A stretch of DNA of 64,000 nucleotides, taken from NCBI RefSeq assembly GCF_000344685.1, contig NW_006920411.1, positions 2,543,910-2,607,909 on the forward strand, given 5' to 3'. The notes under the pieces were generated by a model, which ran no database searches, was not told the origin of the DNA, and worked only from the letters and a program-made list of their open reading frames with translations. Positions within the stretch are counted from its first letter, which is position 1, and each line of letters opens with the position of its first letter. Shown here piece after piece: positions 12,015 through 23,383 of the stretch. This DNA comes from Gloeophyllum trabeum ATCC 11539. Its lineage: Eukaryota > Basidiomycota > Agaricomycetes > Gloeophyllales > Gloeophyllaceae. The position numbers and the translations under genes were made by a program.

Positions 12015-13354
12015 ATGGCTGATTTCCACGAGGCGACGTTCAGATGGTCCGTATTCGCTATGCAGACAAATGCAATGGGACACTGACTGGCCCTGCACGA
12101 CAGGCCGCACTCTGATGCATCAGACGTGATCTGCACTGGCACGTTCGACCAGGTTGGTAGACTCATCAGTCAAATGTTTTATTACATCCTGAGCGTCGTC
12201 TATAGTGGTCATGTTCTACCCATCTCAACAAAACACCCTCTGGGTTCGAGGCGAAGGTCCATGTACCTTGGTCACAGAAGATCATGTACAAATTCGTCGT
12301 CGACGGACGATGGACGACCGCGGATGGACAGCCAAGCGAGTATGACTCTGCTGGGAACCTGAACAATGTCTATCAGTCACCGCCCAAGCCAGAACCGCCC
12401 GTAATGCCTTCTCCAGGAACAGTCGAGCCAGAGCTGACGCTGGAGAACGGTCACGCAAGGCGGGAGAGTGGGTCGATCTATGAGAAGGTGACCGAGATGG
12501 CGGGGAACGCTGGTGAGGCGGTCAGTAATGCCGTGGCCCCCGCGATGGAGTTTGCGGACAAAGTCGTCGGTGAGCCTACAAGTCCGAACGAGGCGAACGA
12601 GGGAGAGAAAGCAGCGCCTGCTGAGACCCCGGCGTCTGCTGAATCCGCTGTTCCTTCCGAAACTGCGGCGCCTGTTGAGCCGTCATCGCTGCCCTCACCT
12701 CCCGTGGAAGTGCCCGGGACGTCAGAGGATTCTGAACTCTTGCCCAAAGTCCCTATCGCTGTTGTTCCTATAATGGAACAGGCTGAACCTTCCGCAGACG
12801 TGGCCTCAGCACCGCCGGCTGCGCCAGAAATCCCTGCTGCGCCCACAATTCCACCTCCTGAGCCGCTGGAAACGTTAATCGTCCCTGGTGCTGCTGTGGA
12901 TAGCGAGAAGAAGGACGAGGCAACCGAGCAGGCTGTCCAGCCCTCGACGCACACTGGTGGTGTAGCCGACGTAATTGAAGCTTCTCCTGCTCAACTCACT
13001 GACCCTGCGCCGTCGACGCTGCCAGCTGAGCCAGCCAAGGCGAACGGCGTGAACGGGAACGGCACGGAGAAGACCCCTGAGGCCTCACAACCGTCCACGC
13101 CTGCAGCCTCACCATCTAAAGCCTCCAAACCCACATCTCCTCGTGACCGCCATTTCTCTTTCCCGACCATCAAGCGGTCGAGCTCCTCCAGCGTCCCTAG
13201 GAGTAACAGCCCTACTCCTCCGGGCAGTCCCAACGGGACTCTGAAGTTCAAGACCGGGGAGAGGAAGAAAAGGAACAGCATCTTTGGAAAGATCAAAGAC
13301 GTGTTTGGTAACGACAAGGAGAAGAGCGGGGAGAAGCAGAAGGTGGGCAAGTGA
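12015..13354 (+). CDS. CBM48 / AMPK-beta-type glycogen-binding domain protein
   Basis: Three exons (12015-12046, 12104-12152, 12206-13354) give 409 residues. The ordered N-terminal 80 residues form a complete AMPK1_CBM/CBM48 domain: TFRWPHSDASDVICTGTFD, then GFEAKVHVPW and KIMYKFVVDGRW, joined across introns 1 and 2. The rest is low-complexity Pro/Glu/Ala/Ser sequence ending in a basic tail (ERKKRNSIFGKIKDVFG). The layout resembles yeast Crp1/Mdg1, which have an N-terminal glycogen-binding-type fold and a long disordered tail and are linked to pheromone signalling and cruciform-DNA binding. No kinase-binding beta-subunit C-terminal domain is present, so it is not the AMPK/Snf1 beta subunit. 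Intron 1 uses a GTCCGT donor, which is needed to restore the domain's conserved Trp-Pro. Confidence 0.82.
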
Positions 13355-13810
13355 GGTTTTATGCCCTTGTCAAGGAGTTGTCGGTAGTCCGGGACAAGGA
13401 TGAACACTAGAGGCCCTTGGGACGTCGGTGTGGGGCAGGGGTTCGGCTGTGCCCCTTTTCGGATATTAGTCGGGTAAGGATGGATGTCCTCGTAGGTTTC
13501 GCATCCATGTTTCGTTCCTCCTCTTCTGCTTGCTTCTGCATTCCCCTTCGTATGTGATATATTTCTGTTAATAGGTCGCTCTTGGTCTCTCGCTTGTCCG
13601 CATCCGCACTATCTGTACATGTACATATCTTACTCGCTATCTGGCTCGCTGCTTCGCTTGCATCTGGGATGAATCGCTTCTTGTCTGTTCTCTGCTATCC
13701 TACATGTCATCTGAATAGAAGTAGGTAGTCGCGCTTCGAATACATCTATCGCTACAGTTTTTCGTTATTGGGTCGTGTTGAGTTCAGTTGTGAACGCTTC
13801 GCTGTGGTCT
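13355..13810. other. Convergent 3' region, CBM48 gene / hbs1
   Basis: T-rich spacer with several TATAT/TGTACATGTACAT-type words near 13550-13630 that fit 3' untranslated and polyadenylation sequence. No frame worth calling. Confidence 0.5.
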
Positions 13811-16800
13811 TCAGGAAAGGATTTCAAGCACGATGCCTAATCACAACGTCAGCATAGTGCCAGAGAGTAGTGTTCATATTGCGTACCTGCAGCTATGGTT
13901 TCGCCCTCTCGTCTGATCAAAATCCGCCCCATTTCTTTATTTGAGGCAAACGTTTCTAGTGGGATGGGACGTGGTCTCGCAGCGGGTCCAGAATACACTG
14001 AGCTGCGCAAAGTGATTTGGACTTCCGCAGATGCACCCTTAGTGAGTACCCTGGATGCACTATTTCAGAGACAAAGCCCAGTACAGTCAATATGTATGAT
14101 ACTCACCGAGGATTCTTTCGGATGATGGTCCCGTTCGCTCTGTCAAGCGTTGCTAATAGCTTAGAGATGGATGCCGGCACGTCATGCGCCTGGTGGAACA
14201 GCTCCACCTAAGATTTGTCTCATGTAAGACCTGGGCCCACGCATTAGCACATGGAACCTCACCGATGCGCCTGCTGTGATGGGGAGTGAAACGTCGAATA
14301 CGAGAATTCTGGCTGTGAATACCGTCACAAGCGGGACAAGATCAGACGGTGGGCAGAGAACGCTCCCGACGTTGAGGTGTACAGGGTCCACACCCGTCAG
14401 GTACAGAGTGACATTGGACCCGTCTGCAGCCCATTCGACATTTTCCTCTTCGTGGTCAATGTCTGCATTAAGAGTTAGCTATTCAACCCAGGGAACGTAA
14501 AGGGACAACGACGGACATTTCACCAGCGCACTTTCGTCCCCAGGCAATATACGGAGACGTTCGCCCACTTGGACGATGCCGCCGCATACTCGGCCCTGTA
14601 CACCGTACGCGGAACTTTGCCCCTTGAACACATTCGAGATCGGGAAACGCAGCGGAGCCGTTATGTTCCTGGAGGGAGGTTCGAGAACGTCTGCGCAAGG
14701 TGCGTCAACATGATAGTGTCAAGGTATGTGCGAATATGACCGACCCAGCAGATCAACCAAGGTTGGTCCGGAGTACCAGCGGGAGAGTGCTGCTGCCTCG
14801 GGGGCATCACGGTTCACCAAGTTAACTCCGGACATCGCACCGACAGGAACGAAGCTCGTCTTGGACTGCTGGAAGCCAGATTGCAGGAGGAAGGGCTGCA
14901 TCTGGCCCAAGATTTCGTCATATCGACTTTGCTCCCATTGTACCTGGATATTGCTGCGTGAGTTCTCATGATGGGAACACAAGAGAAGGGATTGACCATG
15001 TCCAGCTTGTTGACGGCCACCACGACCTGGGAGACACCCAGACTCCTGACGAGCAGCAGATGCTCTCTCGTCTGGCCTCCCCGTTCAAACCCGGCTTCAA
15101 ACTCGCCGGTGGAGGCGTCCACCACTAATAGTGCACAATCGGCCTGCGACGCGCCCGATATCATGTTAGGGATGAAATCCTTGTGTCCAGGAGCATCTAG
15201 GATGGTGATCTGCCGGTGCGGCGTGGTTAGTGATTGCTGGGCAATGTCCATGGTGATGCCTCTGCAATGCTGGTTTCAGCATCTGGATTGGCTGATGCCG
15301 GAGTCCAAGTCACCTTTCACGCTCCTCCTGTGTGCCGTCCAGCTCCCATGCCCAGCTGAAGCTGCCCTTACCAATCTTATTACTCCCCCTCTCATTCGCA
15401 ATCCTCCGTTTCTCGTCGATCCTTCCGAGCTCATACAGCAGGCGCCCCATGAGCGTCGACTTTCCCGCGTCGACGTGACCTTCACATTGAACTTGTTGAG
15501 CGTTGACAGCAGGCAATCTCAAAGCGCTCAGGCCGCACCGATAACAACCAGGCTCACCGCCCTTTTCCCATTTTCTGACGCCTCAAGCGCCTTACGCGCT
15601 TCCTCCAGCAGCTTCTCCCTAGCAATAGTAATCTTCGGGGGCTCTTCATCGACAACCGGCCCCTCGTCTTCATCCTTCAAGTTCAGCCCGGACATATCAA
15701 GATCGCGCTGGTCAGTGGCAGTCGCATTCTTGTGGAGAGGCATAGCCGTTGACGTTGCCCCTGCTCCCGCTTTCTTACGCGCAGGCGCCTTCACAGCAGG
15801 GGACGGCGCCCTCGCACTCGCCTCAGCCGCCTTCTTCTGCTGCGCCAGCTTCTCCGCCTTCTCGCGTTGCTTCGCAGCTATAGATTACAAGCAATTATCA
15901 GTACATCACGATACTGTAGCAACAACAAACTCAAGTCCTCGAGCGAACGGGTCTAACGGTGGAGATAGAAGAAGCAGAAGAACGGGTGGAAGAAGAAGTG
16001 GAAGCGGGGGGGCGCGAGGAGCCCGAACCAGGCGCGCGGCTCGCCTGGGCCAGCGAAGTTCCCCGACGCGCGTTGTGGACGATATCGTCCGGACTGGGAG
16101 AGTCGAAGGTGAATCCGCCAGTATGCCCTATGGATGGTATAGCGGGCATGGGTTTCTCCCGCCTATGCGACCATCCGGTGGTAGAGACCGAGTGGTCGGA
16201 ATGGGTGCGCCTGCTCCGCCTGCTTTCGCTTTCAGATGCGGAAGAGTGTTCGCCTTTATTACCGGAAGTCGTCAGACCCTCATCCCCAGTAAGCAGTAAA
16301 GCGAAAGGCGATGGCGACGCACGGGAGCGGGTCGCTTTGGACGAGAACAATTGCAGATCGGGGAGCACGATAGGCTCTTCTTCCTCCGTCTGTGTGGGAG
16401 CTACACTGCGCTGTTGCATCCGGCTTCGCGCCTTCATCGCCAACTTAGACTGTTTGCCGTTCGGTTCTGACGATGCCTTCTCAGGAGGAGGGTAGGAAGG
16501 GGGAAGGGCCGACTTCTTTGGGGGTATGAGATTGTATAAAGTCTGATACTGCGTGGTGATCGCAGTGGTCGCACTGGCCCCATTCGCTATTGGCGTTAGG
16601 TACTCTGTACGAGCCTCGTGCAGCATACTTCTCGGAGATGGCGATCTGGGCTGGGATTTGGGCTTCGGGCTGTATGACTGGCCCTGCTTCGCTTTAGCCT
16701 GTGCCATCAATGCCAGCTTCGACGGGGGCTTCCCGTTACGCGTCGACGGTGCAGATGACAGCGACTTCTCCGAACCGGCCACGCTCCTTTCCCGAGAAGG

Positions 16801-18439
16801 TGAGGCAGATTCTCCCGCCTTGTCTATGGTGCTGGACTGGCCGGCCTCAGATCCGGCCCCCTTGGCGGCGGCGGCGGCAGCAGCCTCCTTGTCCTGTCTC
16901 TCCAACTCCAAGGCCGTCTGAATGGCTCTCCTCACGTGCGAAGACATCGACGTTGATGTCGTCTCTGCTTCGGATGGGACTAGAGACATCTGCGATGCTG
17001 GTGAGGGCCTCAAGGCGGGGTAGGTCACGAATGAGGCCGTGTCAGCACCATCATCATGCGTTAACGTAGTCCTGCTGGTGGCCGAAGTCATACTTGCGCG
17101 CGATCTTGAATTTGCCAGGGCAGACAGTTTAGACTGCTTCTTAGGCATGACCGTCGTGTCTGACTTCTCTGTCCTCTCTGACACGGTGGAGACGGGCCGA
17201 CGAGGCGCAGACGGCTGCTGAGGTGGCGCGCCGTGGGCGGACGCGGACGAGTAATCCGGGATATCGGGAATGGTCTCTATCGGCGGGACTGACGGCGGCG
17301 GCGAACGCGGAGGGGTGGGCGTCGACGCCGGACTGGCGGACTCGGACCTGGGCAGCGACGGCGGAGGCTCGCGGATGGACAGCCGCTGCAGGGCAGACAG
17401 CGAGGGCGAGGGCGGGATCTCGTTTGGGTCTGGCACGATGCTCGATTCTAATTAGATAAATAAGGAAGCACCGCGGATCAGCGTGACGGGCGAGGAAGCA
17501 GCAGAGAAGCACGCACCGATCGGCTGCCCGTAGTCGACGGTGGACGTCATGGACGTCCGGGGACCGTACGCCGACAGCCGGGGACCTATCGTGGACTCCT
17601 CTGTCCGCTCCGTCCTCTCCGTGATCGTGCTCAGGCGGATGATTGGAGGGCGCGGCGTAGACGCCTCAGAGAACTGGTCATAGTATTCCCCGGGGTCCCC
17701 TTCATAGGGCATAGGGACTGGGATAACGGCGTGGCTGAGGCGCTGCATCAAGCCTGGCGACGCGCTGCTGCTGTCAGACGCAGCGTCCTCGTCAGGTAAC
17801 GGGGGCAGCGATTTGTGTCCTTGAATGGATAGGCATCAGTGCATGCTGAGGGCAACTTTCCTGAGACGACCTGAAACGGACATGTACCTTGTCTGGTCCA
17901 GCCTACCGCAGGACGCAACGGTAGGAGCAAACGGAAGGGGAAGGGAAATAAACAAGGTACTACAGAAAAGCGGAGAAAATAAAAATCAGACAGGACGCTC
18001 ACCTTTGCGCTCCTGGGCTACGCGTCTTCTCTCTTGCTCCTCTATAGTAGGAGATCAGGCTATACCCCCAAGAGCCAAAGTTTGATACGCACCTAGTAGT
18101 AGATGTACACTCCTTTCCACATCGAAATATTGATCCCATAGTACACTCTTGATGGTATTGTCGTCTAAGCCTGATTCGCGCTCAGAACCTATGACGTTCC
18201 GAACTTGTTCCAACCCGTTTGTCAATTGCTCTGTGCATACGTTCTAATTAGCAGAAGCGTCTTCCGCATGAATTATGTTACACACCCTCTTGTTCGGGAG
18301 TGAGCTCATCCTCCCCATCGTCCATGGCATCGTCATCTAATTCCTCTGTCGCAGCACCAGTCAGTTCCTGGGTCCCGAACGAGACGAGGCACGACTCACC
18401 ATGTATGTTCATATTCCTGACAAGTCTATGCCGCGACAT
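13811..18439 (-). CDS. hbs1: HBS1-like translational GTPase (ribosome rescue)
   Basis: HBS1 with Dom34/Pelota splits stalled ribosomes in no-go and non-stop decay. The first exon (18400-18439) starts MSRHRLVRN, as in animal HBS1L. Exon 2 is acidic ([18 protein letters not shown]). The HBS1 N-terminal domain follows ([30 protein letters not shown]; about 18080-18240). A long disordered linker fills 15931-17830, followed by an EF-1alpha-like GTPase: P-loop GHVDAGKST (about 15470), [19 protein letters not shown], and a C-terminal barrel ending [19 protein letters not shown] and GIVLEIL before the TGA at 13811. Many short introns interrupt the gene; I estimate about 1250-1300 residues. The 1.5-kb linker exon could be mistaken for a separate gene, but its neighbours join to it in frame. 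The linker's 3' junction near 15880-15940 is the least certain. Confidence 0.88.
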
Positions 18440-18653
18440 GTTGCAAGAAACTCTGCTATCGATACAACGGTGGAGATACAGAGGAGATGTACAGCAGAAG
18501 AACGAGGCGAAGGCGCAACTTGAAGCACCAAGGCCCAGTGGACGCGATGTGACAAGGTGTGACGCCACACGAGCCAGAAATAGCCTGGCTCTGGTCGATC
18601 GTTGAGTACGACGCTCAGCGAAGTTTACTCGTTTACGTCCTCGTTGAATGAAC
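18440..18653. promoter_or_regulatory. Short shared promoter between hbs1 and rim1
   Basis: Only 214 bp separate the start codons of two divergent genes, one for cytosolic ribosome rescue and one for mitochondrial DNA maintenance. The interval should contain both core promoters and 5' leaders. No TATA box stands out. Confidence 0.6.
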
Positions 18654-19334
18654 ATGTTCAACGCTGCGCGCCACGCCTGCGTTCTGCGAAGCAGCACTCG
18701 CGTGAGCCATCTCATTTGAAGTCGTGCTTGCGTTTGCTGACGGTCATGCTACAAACTCCAGGCGTTTTCTACTTCGCGCGTTGCGTCGGCTGATCTTTCC
18801 AAGCTCATCCTAATCGGCCGTCTGGGCAAGGACCCAGAAGTCCGCCGCACGAAGAGTGACCAGGAATACGTAGCGTACGCGTTGCAGCCTTTGCTAGCGT
18901 GACGCGCGCACCTTATCTGCACTTTGCTCTAGGTACACCGTCGCGACGACCAACTACCCCCCTCCTCCCCCGAACCCCGACGGCAGTGCGTACCATCTAC
19001 TCCTGATCATTATGAAGGGTCTGACAGGGATGAATAGCCCGCCGAGAGGCAGGGACGACATGGCACACCATCTTCTCCTTCCACCCCTCTTCTAACAGCT
19101 ACCTCAAGAACCTCACGAAAGGCTCACGCGTGTATGTCGAAGCCAACTTCGAGCTTCGTCAGCCCGACCCCACCGCCGACCCGGACTCGCCGCAGGGACA
19201 GCGCCAGATCTTCCTCAGACATGGTGCGTCTCACCGCTCGTAATACACGGTCACCAGCGTTGCTAACTGCTCGCACAGAGTCTGTGAGGGTCCTGAGTCC
19301 GCCACCTCAGAAATCAGACTCGGGCGAACAGTGA
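18654..19334 (+). CDS. rim1: Mitochondrial single-stranded DNA-binding protein
   Basis: Exons 18654-18701, 18762-18874, 18933-18985, 19038-19223 and 19279-19334 give 151 residues. The first 25 residues are basic and hydroxylated (MFNAARHACVLRSSTRAFST), a typical matrix-targeting presequence. The OB fold follows: LSKLILIGRLGKDPEVRRT, EYVAYTVATTN, TTWHTIFSF, LKNLTKGSRVYVEANFELR. This is the bacterial-type SSB found in mitochondria (yeast Rim1), which coats single-stranded mtDNA as a tetramer during replication and repair. The length matches the family. All joins are in frame. Confidence 0.92.
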
Positions 19335-19793
19335 TTGAGTGAAGTCACTGGGACCTTGCCGTGCTTTATATTTTTGGTATCTGCTTCGACCTGTGTTTTA
19401 CTGTAACAACTACACTAGCTTCTAATATCCCATCTCGCTTCTGATGTGTGACAACGTACAAGCGCAAGCGCCATGCCAGTCCATCGAAGCCTTCCGATAT
19501 GTACACCTCTTACATCCTATATACACCAGCACGCACACGAAGCATCAAGCATGTTCATGGCCATTGAAGTTCCCTTGGTGCCTCAGCATCGGAGTCTCCG
19601 TATGAGGCGACTCCGACTCGCTTGGAGCAGCATGCCTGAGCAGCCACGTCTGCACGCCCGCACTCAGCATCCAGTTCCTACGCTTTCAAGTGATGAGCAT
19701 GAACATACCGTGCTTGCATCTCCCGCCCCCGGATAAGGCGTCGGCACCGGCTTCACGGTCTCTTGCTGAGCCTTTAGTGCAGGGTCATGTGAG
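19335..19793. other. Convergent 3' region, rim1 / UPF0303 gene
   Basis: Spacer between two stop codons. The plus-strand frame at 19473-19736 has no recognisable content. Nothing else seen. Confidence 0.5.
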
Positions 19794-20633
19794 TTACATG
19801 TATTCTGAGCTGTGGTCGTAGGTATGTACTACGTGAGGGATGGGCATCGTCGCCCCCGTCGGCATCGAGGAGCTTGCAGGCGGTGGTGGCGGCCCGTTAC
19901 GGAACATCTTGTTGATGTAGTCCCGGACGCCCGCTACGACCAGCTAATGGAGGGTAGGTCAGCGGCATATAAAGGATAGAGCGGGGACGGGGGATGCGCA
20001 CATTGTGGTCGTCTATGCTCGAGCCGGAGAAGCAGGCAACGATCGCTATTGGACAACATTGTGCATTCTGGGCAGGTGAGTCGACCGCACAGACGGAGAA
20101 ACAAACATGTGCTCTATTACCTCCAACCATATCGGAAAAGCTGGAAGGGGCCAAGAGATGAGCGCCGGTTAATTCGATGCAAAAGGGCAGCACCCACCTC
20201 CTCCGCAAAGGAATTCTCGCTGCAAATTCTGATTTGGATTCGGCGGCTGCTGACCAGCCTTCCCTAAGGCCCCAATCCCCTTCTCAACATAATAACTCGA
20301 ATGCCCCGTCCTCTTCACCACATTCATCATCCCCTCCAGCACCGTCCAGCTCTCCAGACTGACGTCCCCCACCCCGCTATTCCCGCCCAAGTCCCCGACC
20401 GTGCACGCGAACAGGGTGTGTCCAGCAATCGTCTGAATGGAAATGACCAGCCCCTTGCCCTTTGCGTGTCTCCGCGACGCACGAAAGCGCTTGCGCAGAG
20501 ATAGTCCGAGGGTGACGGCGTCGTTGGCATTGAAGGAAGGGAAGCGGTAGAGGGACTCATCGTGTAGCACTTGCTGGGCGATCTCTGCGTCCGACGTCGG
20601 CATCGGCGATTGGAATCCTGTTAGTATAGACAT
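19794..20633 (-). CDS. UPF0303 / HbpS-GlcG-like (DUF336) protein
   Basis: Four exons (20198-20633, 20119-20138, 20002-20067, 19794-19943) give 223 residues with all joins in frame. The sequence follows the UPF0303 family of bacteria and fungi: an early LHDESLYRFPSFNANDAVTLG segment, then GLVISIQTIAGHTLFACTV, VKRTGHSSYYV, GGAFPIW and DDHNLVVAGVRDYI. The fold is that of HbpS/GlcG proteins, some of which bind or degrade haem; no enzymatic role is established for the fungal branch. Exon 2 is only 20 nt and encodes part of the conserved GAFPIW strand, so automated models may lose it. A proline-rich tail extends beyond the usual C-terminus. The start is the first Met before the conserved block. Confidence 0.82.
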
Positions 20634-21945
20634 CTTGTACACTGTCCGCTGAACGTGAGATGAACAATGCAAGATTGAAAGTAGATGAAGAGTGTTTGTA
20701 TAGTCCAAGGATGAAGAGGATGCCCCACGACACGAGGAGAGTGAACAGACACAATGGACAAGAGACAAGACTAGAAAGGCCCGGACATGAAAGCAGCGTG
20801 CAGGGCTTAACCACGAGCCGAGTCTAAGTCGCAACGCCTCAAGGATCGACGACTCAATTGAGAGGTAGAGGAGAACCGGACACGTTTTTGTCGGACAAAA
20901 GAGCTGACGTGATGTACCGGGAACAAACACGCTCCTGGGCTCGCCGAACACGCAGCTAGCATTCAGGTCCTGTTCCTGCCAGTGGGTCTTCTCGCAGTTC
21001 CATTATCATCCCATCTCAATGACAGACAGAACGGAGACATCGTAGAATTGATGTTCGCGGACTTGGGTGGCGGTCTATTTCTGCGGTGCTGATTAGGAGC
21101 GTGCGAATCCTGATCCACAAACTGCCACAAAGTCCACAACAGCCCATCAATGCATCCTCCTCCTCGGTTTCCTCGGATAAACACCTCTGATCCGTCTATT
21201 ATCCCATTCATTGAGTCTTGAGCCAATCACTAAGGGGCTCGGTCGCAGGGCGCACCAAACCAGCGTAGTTATCTAAGGGATTGACAACATTGGTATCGAG
21301 ATGTCGTCTGTAGCATGTACCAGTAGCGACTGCATGCGGGGACGTGTTGGCACAAGAGTACTCCCCCGATGAAATTTTACAGGGCAGCCGGGCTCTCGGG
21401 AGATCATACTCAACAGCTCAAGCTGTACCTAACCTGTCTTTATACCGTTCATACCGCATGTCTGTACAACTCATTGGGACGCTGTTCTATAGTTGGTTCT
21501 ATGCAAGCACCGTGACTTGGCAGACCATTGAAACCGCCAGAGGCAAACTGATGAGACTTCTTCTATATCTCCCTTGTCCCCGTTACCATGTCCTACATCC
21601 TACAAAGGTATTTGCGTCTACATCTGCCTGGCGGCATGTGCAGACGTCACAGCAGAACCCGCTGCGGTATTGGGGGACCCCTCACTGGTAGCCTAGGTAT
21701 CCTATTGAGATGCTTCAACCGAATAAAGCAGGAAGAGAAGGCCCAGCCAAGAAGCCGCTGCCCCTGTGGCCTGTCGCATCCATTGTTGATCCTAACTAAC
21801 CCATAGGCTTTATAAGAACTATCAGCACTGGACGCATCGCAAGCCCTATCGACCCCTTTCCGCGGTAAGTTCGTTGCTGTGGTCCATCAAGATAATTCAA
21901 GGCTGACAAAAAGTCTTCACTGACTGTAGAGTTTGCCGTTCCAAT
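20634..21945. other. Intergenic region before the first 129-aa paralogue
   Basis: Divergent spacer of 1.3 kb. A TGACGTGA CRE-like site lies near 20905 upstream of the UPF0303 gene. The plus frame 21344-21691 has no recognisable domain. A GTAAGT...TGTAG pair at about 21865-21930 would be a 5'-leader intron of the next gene. Confidence 0.4.
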
Positions 21946-22335
21946 ATGCCCGCTGTCTACATCGCTCACTACGGTCACCCGCTGCTCAAAGGGGCAAAGC
22001 ATTGGGCAATCCTCGTTTCCAGCGGCCCCAAGGACTTCATTGCCTATCAAATCACTGGCTCTACCCACACATACGAAGTCAAGCCGCCTGAAGAGTCGAG
22101 GCCTGAGACGTCGAATACCTACATGGGGATGGTCGAAGTGGGCCGCATTGAAGAAAACCAGCGGCAGGCTTTCGAGCGGATAGCATTGGCTAATCCCGTT
22201 ACAAGGGGGAGCGTATCCTGGAACTGCCAGAATTGGGTCATTGAGGTTCTGAGCGCAGCGAAAGCGGCCGGCTTGGGCATCGCTGCCTATAGTCTGCAGG
22301 AGCTCCAAGGTCGGCTGGCGGAAGCGACCAAGTAG
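21946..22335 (+). CDS. Conserved 129-aa protein, HW...NCQNW family, copy 1
   Basis: An intronless 129-residue frame of a family I do not recognise by name. It has no signal peptide or membrane segment, so a cytosolic protein is likely. By eye it shares 76 of 129 residues with the second copy at 24758, with no gaps. The best-kept blocks are VYIAHYG, KHWAILV (His19), GSTHTYEVKPPE, MVEVGRI and SWNCQNWV (Cys94). His early and Asn-Cys-x-x-aromatic late is the order of permuted papain-like folds such as LRAT (NCEHF) and PPPDE proteins; a hydrolase or acyltransferase activity is inference only. Its stop lies 85 bp from the convergent kinase gene. The NHW-to-NCQNW core is intact, so this looks like a working gene. 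Confidence 0.75.
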   Translation: MPAVYIAHYGHPLLKGAKHWAILVSSGPKDFIAYQITGSTHTYEVKPPEESRPETSNTYMGMVEVGRIEENQRQAFERIALANPVTRGSVSWNCQNWVIEVLSAAKAAGLGIAAYSLQELQGRLAEATK

Positions 22336-22420
22336 ACTTGACCCGTTCTCCACGCTCTTCTTGCCTTCCATGTATGCGGAGTTTATGCTAATATCGATTG
22401 CGATCTGTTCCTGGCATACC

Positions 22421-23383
22421 CTAGAATGGTGCACCGCCGTTAACAATGAGGTACTGGTCATCCACCTCCATTTCAGCGTCGTAGGGGGGAACCATCTCGC
22501 GCGCAAGCGCCAACCATTCTTCATCCTCCCACCGGCCGTGGACGATCTTGATCCACTCCCAATATTCAGGCATCCAGCCAGCCATCTCCCAGTCAATAAT
22601 GGCGACTACACTGTTGTGCTCGTCGACCAAGATATTACGCTTGCCAATGTCACCATGCGTAAACACGATACGGTGGTCCTCCCTGACGTGGGTCCTGATG
22701 TTCTCAATGTCTTTCTGAGCTCCTGGTTCCCACAGAAAGTGATCCAATAGACTGAGCCGGTATTCATTGAAAGCGCGTTCCGACTCAAAAGGCCCGCAAG
22801 GTTGACCTTTGACTCGCTCATCGTACACTTTTTGTGAGGGGTCAATGGGGCAGATCATGCCTTGAATAGTGTCAGGCTGACGCAGTCCCCTGAGTTGATC
22901 CACAGAAGCTCTAATTTGTCGAGCGATTTTTAGCTTGTCCTCCTCAGTCAAGAATGTCCATCGGTCTTGGAGGGTATACGTGTCGTCAAGCCACTCCATG
23001 AGGATCGCATCATCCCGAGGTGAGACGCTCCAGTGCCTAAAGACAGTGGGAACGGGAATACTGGTGTTGCTCGCGATAAAGCGCATCGTGTCAGCTTCCA
23101 GTGAACGAATGAACCAGCCTGTCTTCAACACGGTGTGCCGGGAGAGTCGATAGACACGACTTCGAGGAGGCGTGGAGTACATCCAGCGGGAGTACCGCTC
23201 CAACAGTGACGTGCTGAAAATTCGAGTGAGCAGACAGACAAAGCCGATCTCAAGCCGCAGCAAAGCCGAGATGTTGAGATTGAGGTTCCCTAGGCGGAAC
23301 TAGCAGTCCAAGACGATGTCAGTGAACAGAGCGAGTAACAAAGCAATGAGAGATAGCCTTACAGACTTATGCGTGCGCAACAT
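22421..23383 (-). CDS. Aminoglycoside-phosphotransferase-fold kinase
   Basis: Two exons (23363-23383 and 22421-23299) give 299 residues; the short first exon encodes MLRTHKS. The fold is APH/choline-kinase-like (PF01636 type). A lysine strand (HTVLKTGW) is followed by a Glu/Asp helix, the catalytic loop FTHGDIGKRNILVD and the metal-binding IIDWEMAGW. The 'EYWEW' after it is typical of fungal members. These proteins phosphorylate small molecules; the fungal branch is large and its substrates are mostly unknown. It lies between the two 129-aa paralogues, converging on copy 1 and diverging from copy 2. The longer open frame upstream begins with a non-ATG codon; the next in-frame ATG (23182) would truncate the N-lobe, so I chose the spliced start. 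Confidence 0.8.

Noticed and set aside
15931..17436. A separate gene for a 501-residue Ser/Pro-rich protein
   Set aside because: Its flanking exons join it in frame to the HBS1 N-terminal domain on one side and toward the GTPase on the other; it is the HBS1 linker.
21344..21691. 115-residue plus-strand frame before the first paralogue
   Set aside because: No coherent hydrophobic or domain pattern and no splice partners.
22421..23263. Kinase start at 23263
   Set aside because: That codon is TTG; a 21-nt upstream exon with ATG at 23383 and good splice sites gives a better N-terminus.
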